DNA from: Clostridia bacterium
GTDB taxonomy: Bacteria > Bacillota > Clostridia > Christensenellales > CAG-917
Reading direction: 5' to 3'
Length of the DNA: 14,669 bases
Assembly: GCA_017507205.1 (NCBI GenBank)
Contig: JAFWBH010000126.1
Location: 1-14,669, forward strand
Part shown: piece by piece, positions 11,962 to 14,669 of the stretch
How positions within the stretch are numbered: position 1 is the first letter of the stretch
Layout of the letters: each line of letters starts with the position of its first letter
Position numbers and translations under genes: made by a program
Notes under the pieces: generated by a model
The model's database searches: none
Seen by the model: only the letters and a program-made list of their open reading frames with translations
What the model was told of the DNA's origin: nothing

Positions 11962-13205
11962 ATCTTTTTCAGTCTTGCAATAAAGAAGCCATCACTGCAA
12001 TCTTTAGGAAGCAAGCGCACATATGCTTTATCGTTTGGAAGGCCGTCACACTGAAAATTGACAGGGGTGACTTTGTTAAGAACAGAGTTGACAACCTCAA
12101 TATTTTCTACATCAAAGAGAGTGCAGGTAGAATAGACAATAATGCCGCCCTTCTTTGTATATTGAATTGCATTTTCAAGTATTTTGCGTTGAAGCTTTGA
12201 CAGCTCAATGCAGTGATTGTAGTTCCGATTTAAAAAGACGTCAGGGTGCTTTTTGAATGTGCCGAAGCAACTGCAAGGCGCATCAACAAGAACATAATCG
12301 AATTTCTCAACCCAGTCCTTTCTAAATTTTGTTCCATCATTTATGGTGGTCACAACATTGCATACACCCATGCGCTTTGCATATTTGTCAACCAGGTCAA
12401 TCCTATGCTTGTGCAGGTCGCAAGCTGTCACCTCACTGTTTGGAAACAGCTCACCAATCAACACTGCCTTTCCACCAGGTGCTGAGCATAAATCCAGAAT
12501 TTTTGAATTGTCGATGGCACCCAAGGCATAAACTGCCTTCATAGATGACACAGCTTGAAATGTTATCCAACCACTATTGAACATATCCTTGACAGCCTTT
12601 GAATCGGCAGGTGCCATAATTGTGTCATATTCACCAATGGTAAATTCTATATGTTCATCTTCTAGGCGTTTGAGCACGTCTTCTTTTGACTGCTTTTCAT
12701 TTATTCTAATAGACTCATAGTTGTTGAAGCCTTTATCTAAAAGATCTTCAACATCTTTCTTGTCGTATTCTGCAAACAACCTGTCAATAAACCAAGTTGG
12801 AAGTGAATATTTTACTGATAAACTCTGCTTTTCGTCCTTTGGAAGAGTAAATTCTCGTCTAGAAACTCTCTTTAAAACTGCATTGACAAAGCCACTTTGT
12901 CCTTTTAGTCCATTAGATTTTGCAACCTCAACACATTCACTGACAATAGCAAAATGAGGAACATTGTCAAGGTGTAGGAGCGCATAGGTGCCAACCTTCA
13001 AAAGAGTAAAAACCATACCTTTGGGTTGCTTTTTGACGAGGCATGAAAGCACCCATTCAATTTCGATATTTCTTTCAAGAACACCGTAAACAAGCTTTGT
13101 GGTCATATCGCTTGTTTTATCCGATGACAAAGCACGATTGGAATAACTCCCCTCGTCAAATATTTTGTTTAATATTTTTAATGCTACGTCAATGTATTTT
13201 CTCAA
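11958..13205 (-). CDS. rsmB: 16S rRNA cytosine C5-methyltransferase RsmB
   Basis: Methylates C967 (Escherichia coli numbering) of 16S rRNA; 415 aa. An N-terminal NusB-like RNA-binding domain covers residues 1-130. The SAM-dependent domain has motif I LDLCSAPGGK (237-246), DAPCS (309-313, C311) and the nucleophile C361 in YSTCTLF. The usual GLG or GTG after PCS reads CFG here. The start codon is TTG (13205-13203), inside TTGA shared with the fmt stop, with GGAG 10 nt upstream; no better start aligns with the NusB domain. Fourth in the def-to-rpe operon counting the partial gene upstream, flanked by fmt and rlmN as is common in Bacillota. Confidence 0.94.
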   Translation of the reverse strand: MRKYIDVALKILNKIFDEGSYSNRALSSDKTSDMTTKLVYGVLERNIEIEWVLSCLVKKQPKGMVFTLLKVGTYALLHLDNVPHFAIVSECVEVAKSNGLKGQSGFVNAVLKRVSRREFTLPKDEKQSLSVKYSLPTWFIDRLFAEYDKKDVEDLLDKGFNNYESIRINEKQSKEDVLKRLEDEHIEFTIGEYDTIMAPADSKAVKDMFNSGWITFQAVSSMKAVYALGAIDNSKILDLCSAPGGKAVLIGELFPNSEVTACDLHKHRIDLVDKYAKRMGVCNVVTTINDGTKFRKDWVEKFDYVLVDAPCSCFGTFKKHPDVFLNRNYNHCIELSKLQRKILENAIQYTKKGGIIVYSTCTLFDVENIEVVNSVLNKVTPVNFQCDGLPNDKAYVRLLPKDCSDGFFIARLKKI

Positions 13206-14131
13206 CCCAGCTTTACTCCAACTGCAATATCTCTGTTTCCATTAAGGAATGAAACATCATCTGTCTTACCCTTGCTTTCGAGCTGTATAAGCTTAATTCG
13301 GACAGCCTTATTACGACATTTGACAACAATGCCGTGGCTTCTGTCGGCAAAAATTACTGTGCCAGGAAGCTCATCGCTATCAACATCGATAATGTCAACA
13401 TCAATGACCTTGAGCTGCTTTTCGTTAATAAAGGTATATGCACTAGGCCATGGATTCATTGCATGAACAAAATTGCGCAGGCTTTCTGCACTTGTATCAA
13501 AATTAATTCTGCCCTCAGCTTTGCTAATTTTGACGCAGTGTGTAGCTTTTGAGTGGTCTTGAGGTGTAAACACAGCATTGCCCTCATCAATCAAACGGAC
13601 AGCCTCTACAATGGCTTCCCCACCCAAAATTGCCAATTTGTCAAACAATGTGTCTGCATAATCCTCGGGCATTATTTCAATTTCCCTTTTAAGAAGCATG
13701 TCACCTGCATCAACCTCTTTCACTGTTTTCATTATGGTTATGCCGGTGACCTTATCCCCTGCAAGCATTGATGATTGAATTGGGGATGCTCCTCTGTGCA
13801 AAGGCAAAAGTGAAGCGTGAACATTGATTACACCATACTTCGGAATTGACAAGAATTTGTCTGAAAGAATTTGTCCAAATGCTGCTGTTATGACAAGATC
13901 AGGAGCAAGGGCTTCGATGTCCTCAATGCCCTCACGGGATACCTTTTCATATTGCAAAACTGGCACACCAGCCTTCAATGCTGACACCTTTAATGGACAA
14001 GGAGTAAGCACCATTTTTCTGCCAACTGGTTTGTCAACGCCAGTGACAACTGCACTGACTGGATAAATGCTATTAAGCTTTTCAAACACCACAGCTGAAA
14101 AATCAGGGGTGCCCATAAATACAATTTTCAT
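13202..14131 (-). CDS. fmt: Methionyl-tRNA formyltransferase
   Basis: Transfers a formyl group from 10-formyl-tetrahydrofolate to initiator Met-tRNA; 309 aa, the normal length. It starts MKIVFMGTPDFSAVVFEKL. The catalytic domain shows NVHASLLPLHRGASPIQ (103-119) with the Asn-His pair N103 and H105, and the DAGD segment (141-144) with the catalytic Asp. The C-terminal OB-like tRNA-binding domain begins near residue 205. The ATG at 14131 shares one base with the def stop (TGATG) and has GAGG just upstream; ten extra in-frame codons overlap def and are discounted. Paired with def, whose product removes the formyl group added by Fmt. Confidence 0.96.
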   Translation of the reverse strand: MKIVFMGTPDFSAVVFEKLNSIYPVSAVVTGVDKPVGRKMVLTPCPLKVSALKAGVPVLQYEKVSREGIEDIEALAPDLVITAAFGQILSDKFLSIPKYGVINVHASLLPLHRGASPIQSSMLAGDKVTGITIMKTVKEVDAGDMLLKREIEIMPEDYADTLFDKLAILGGEAIVEAVRLIDEGNAVFTPQDHSKATHCVKISKAEGRINFDTSAESLRNFVHAMNPWPSAYTFINEKQLKVIDVDIIDVDSDELPGTVIFADRSHGIVVKCRNKAVRIKLIQLESKGKTDDVSFLNGNRDIAVGVKLG

Positions 14132-14589
14132 CAGTCCTCTTCTTCCATCAATTCTGTGCATTTACTTGTATAAACAATGCCGTCAAGGTGATCAATTTCG
14201 TGCTGAAATGCTCTTGCAGTAAAGCCACTCACCCTGTATGTATGCTTCTTTCCGTATCTGTCTTGTGCCTCAACCTTTATGTCGTTTGCACGAGTCACAT
14301 TGCCATATTTTCCCTTCACAGAAAGACAGCCTTCGATTCCCTTTTGCTCGCCCTTCATTGATTTTATGACAGGGTTGATAAGCTCGTAAAAACCATCATC
14401 TGTATCAACAAGCGCAATGCGCTTAAGCACTGCAACCTGTGGTGCAGCAAGACCTGCGCCATTGGCATCAAAAAGTGTTTCCTTCATATCGTCAAGAAGT
14501 GTCCAGAGCTTCTCATCAAAGCTTTCAACCTCTCTACATCTTTTTGATAGAATTGGATCTGGAACTTGAACTATAAGTCGTTTTGCCAT
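14131..14589 (-). CDS. def: Peptide deformylase
   Basis: Removes the N-formyl group from nascent proteins; 152 aa. All three family motifs are intact: GAGLAAPQ (44-51), EGCLS (86-90, metal ligand C88) and QHEIDH (129-134, ligands H130 and H134 with catalytic E131). Its length and short C-terminus resemble type 1 enzymes. The ATG is preceded by AGGTG. It begins 12 nt after the stop of the upstream partial reading frame and overlaps fmt by one base, giving coupled def-fmt expression. Confidence 0.97.
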   Translation of the reverse strand: MAKRLIVQVPDPILSKRCREVESFDEKLWTLLDDMKETLFDANGAGLAAPQVAVLKRIALVDTDDGFYELINPVIKSMKGEQKGIEGCLSVKGKYGNVTRANDIKVEAQDRYGKKHTYRVSGFTARAFQHEIDHLDGIVYTSKCTELMEEED

Positions 14590-14601
14590 ATTTCACCTAG
14601 T

Positions 14602-14669
14602 CTAGTATAAATTTTGTGGGTTAAGTTCAACAAAGGATGTGCCTTTTTTAGGTCGGTTTTCGCCGACTA
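14602..14669 (-). CDS. C-terminal tail of an upstream gene (possibly PriA)
   Basis: The last 22 codons of an open frame entering from the right edge, ending FVELNPQNLY and stopping at TAG (14604-14602), 12 nt before def. By gene order the expected neighbour is primosomal helicase PriA, and its proteins often end in an N-P-x-N/S-L-like tail, which loosely fits. The fragment is too short to identify on its own; the other two minus-strand frames contain a stop or run through def. Confidence 0.4.
   Translation of the reverse strand, partial: VGENRPKKGTSFVELNPQNLY

Noticed and set aside
14652..14667. GTCGG/CCGAC hairpin at the right edge as a terminator
   Set aside because: It is followed by no T-run within the window on the minus strand and lies in the open frame of the upstream gene; the plus-strand side is cut off.

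Overview
The window reads as a compact housekeeping stretch from a low-GC Gram-positive bacterium (Bacillota, probably an anaerobic Clostridia-type lineage). The evidence is gene order rather than any single gene: (priA)-def-fmt-rsmB-rlmN-rsgA-rpe, rpmB diverging from yloU-fakA-recG, and tlyA/nadK/argR/recN are all classic Bacillota neighbourhoods. Promoters are textbook sigma-A (TTGACA/TATAAT, 16-17 bp spacing), Shine-Dalgarno sites are purine-rich, and genes are tightly packed with 1-11 nt overlaps. No mobile element, tRNA, 16S/23S rRNA or CRISPR array was seen.

Layout from the right edge leftward on the minus strand: a 22-codon tail of an upstream gene (possibly priA), then def, fmt, rsmB, rlmN, rsgA and rpe, ending at a hairpin terminator near 9340-9370. 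This operon handles N-terminal formyl-Met processing, rRNA/tRNA methylation, ribosome assembly and pentose phosphate metabolism. Converging on it is monocistronic rpmB (L28, plus strand) with its own promoter and terminator. rpmB diverges from a minus-strand operon of yloU (Asp23/Gls24 family), fakA (fatty acid kinase, YloV) and recG. The two divergent promoters lie in a perfect mirror-symmetric inverted repeat.

The centre (about 4107-4698, minus strand) has no plausible gene but carries a dense, highly structured sequence of about 590 nt. It has its own sigma-A promoter and a long-range terminal helix closing its two ends, and it is followed 18 nt later by a four-helix membrane protein with lysine-rich ends. 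Length, location in a tlyA/nadK/argR/recN neighbourhood and the downstream membrane protein together point to an OLE RNA (Ornate Large Extremophilic RNA) and its partner OapA. The oapA gene overlaps tlyA by 11 nt. This is the most notable part of the window.

The left part holds a short plus-strand transcription unit: a consensus promoter, a 37-codon single-membrane-span ORF whose ATG falls at the predicted transcription start (leaderless), and a terminator. It sits between tlyA and a minus-strand nadK-argR-recN operon. recN is cut by the left window edge. Every assignment rests on reading motifs and gene order by eye; no database search or RNA folding was run.
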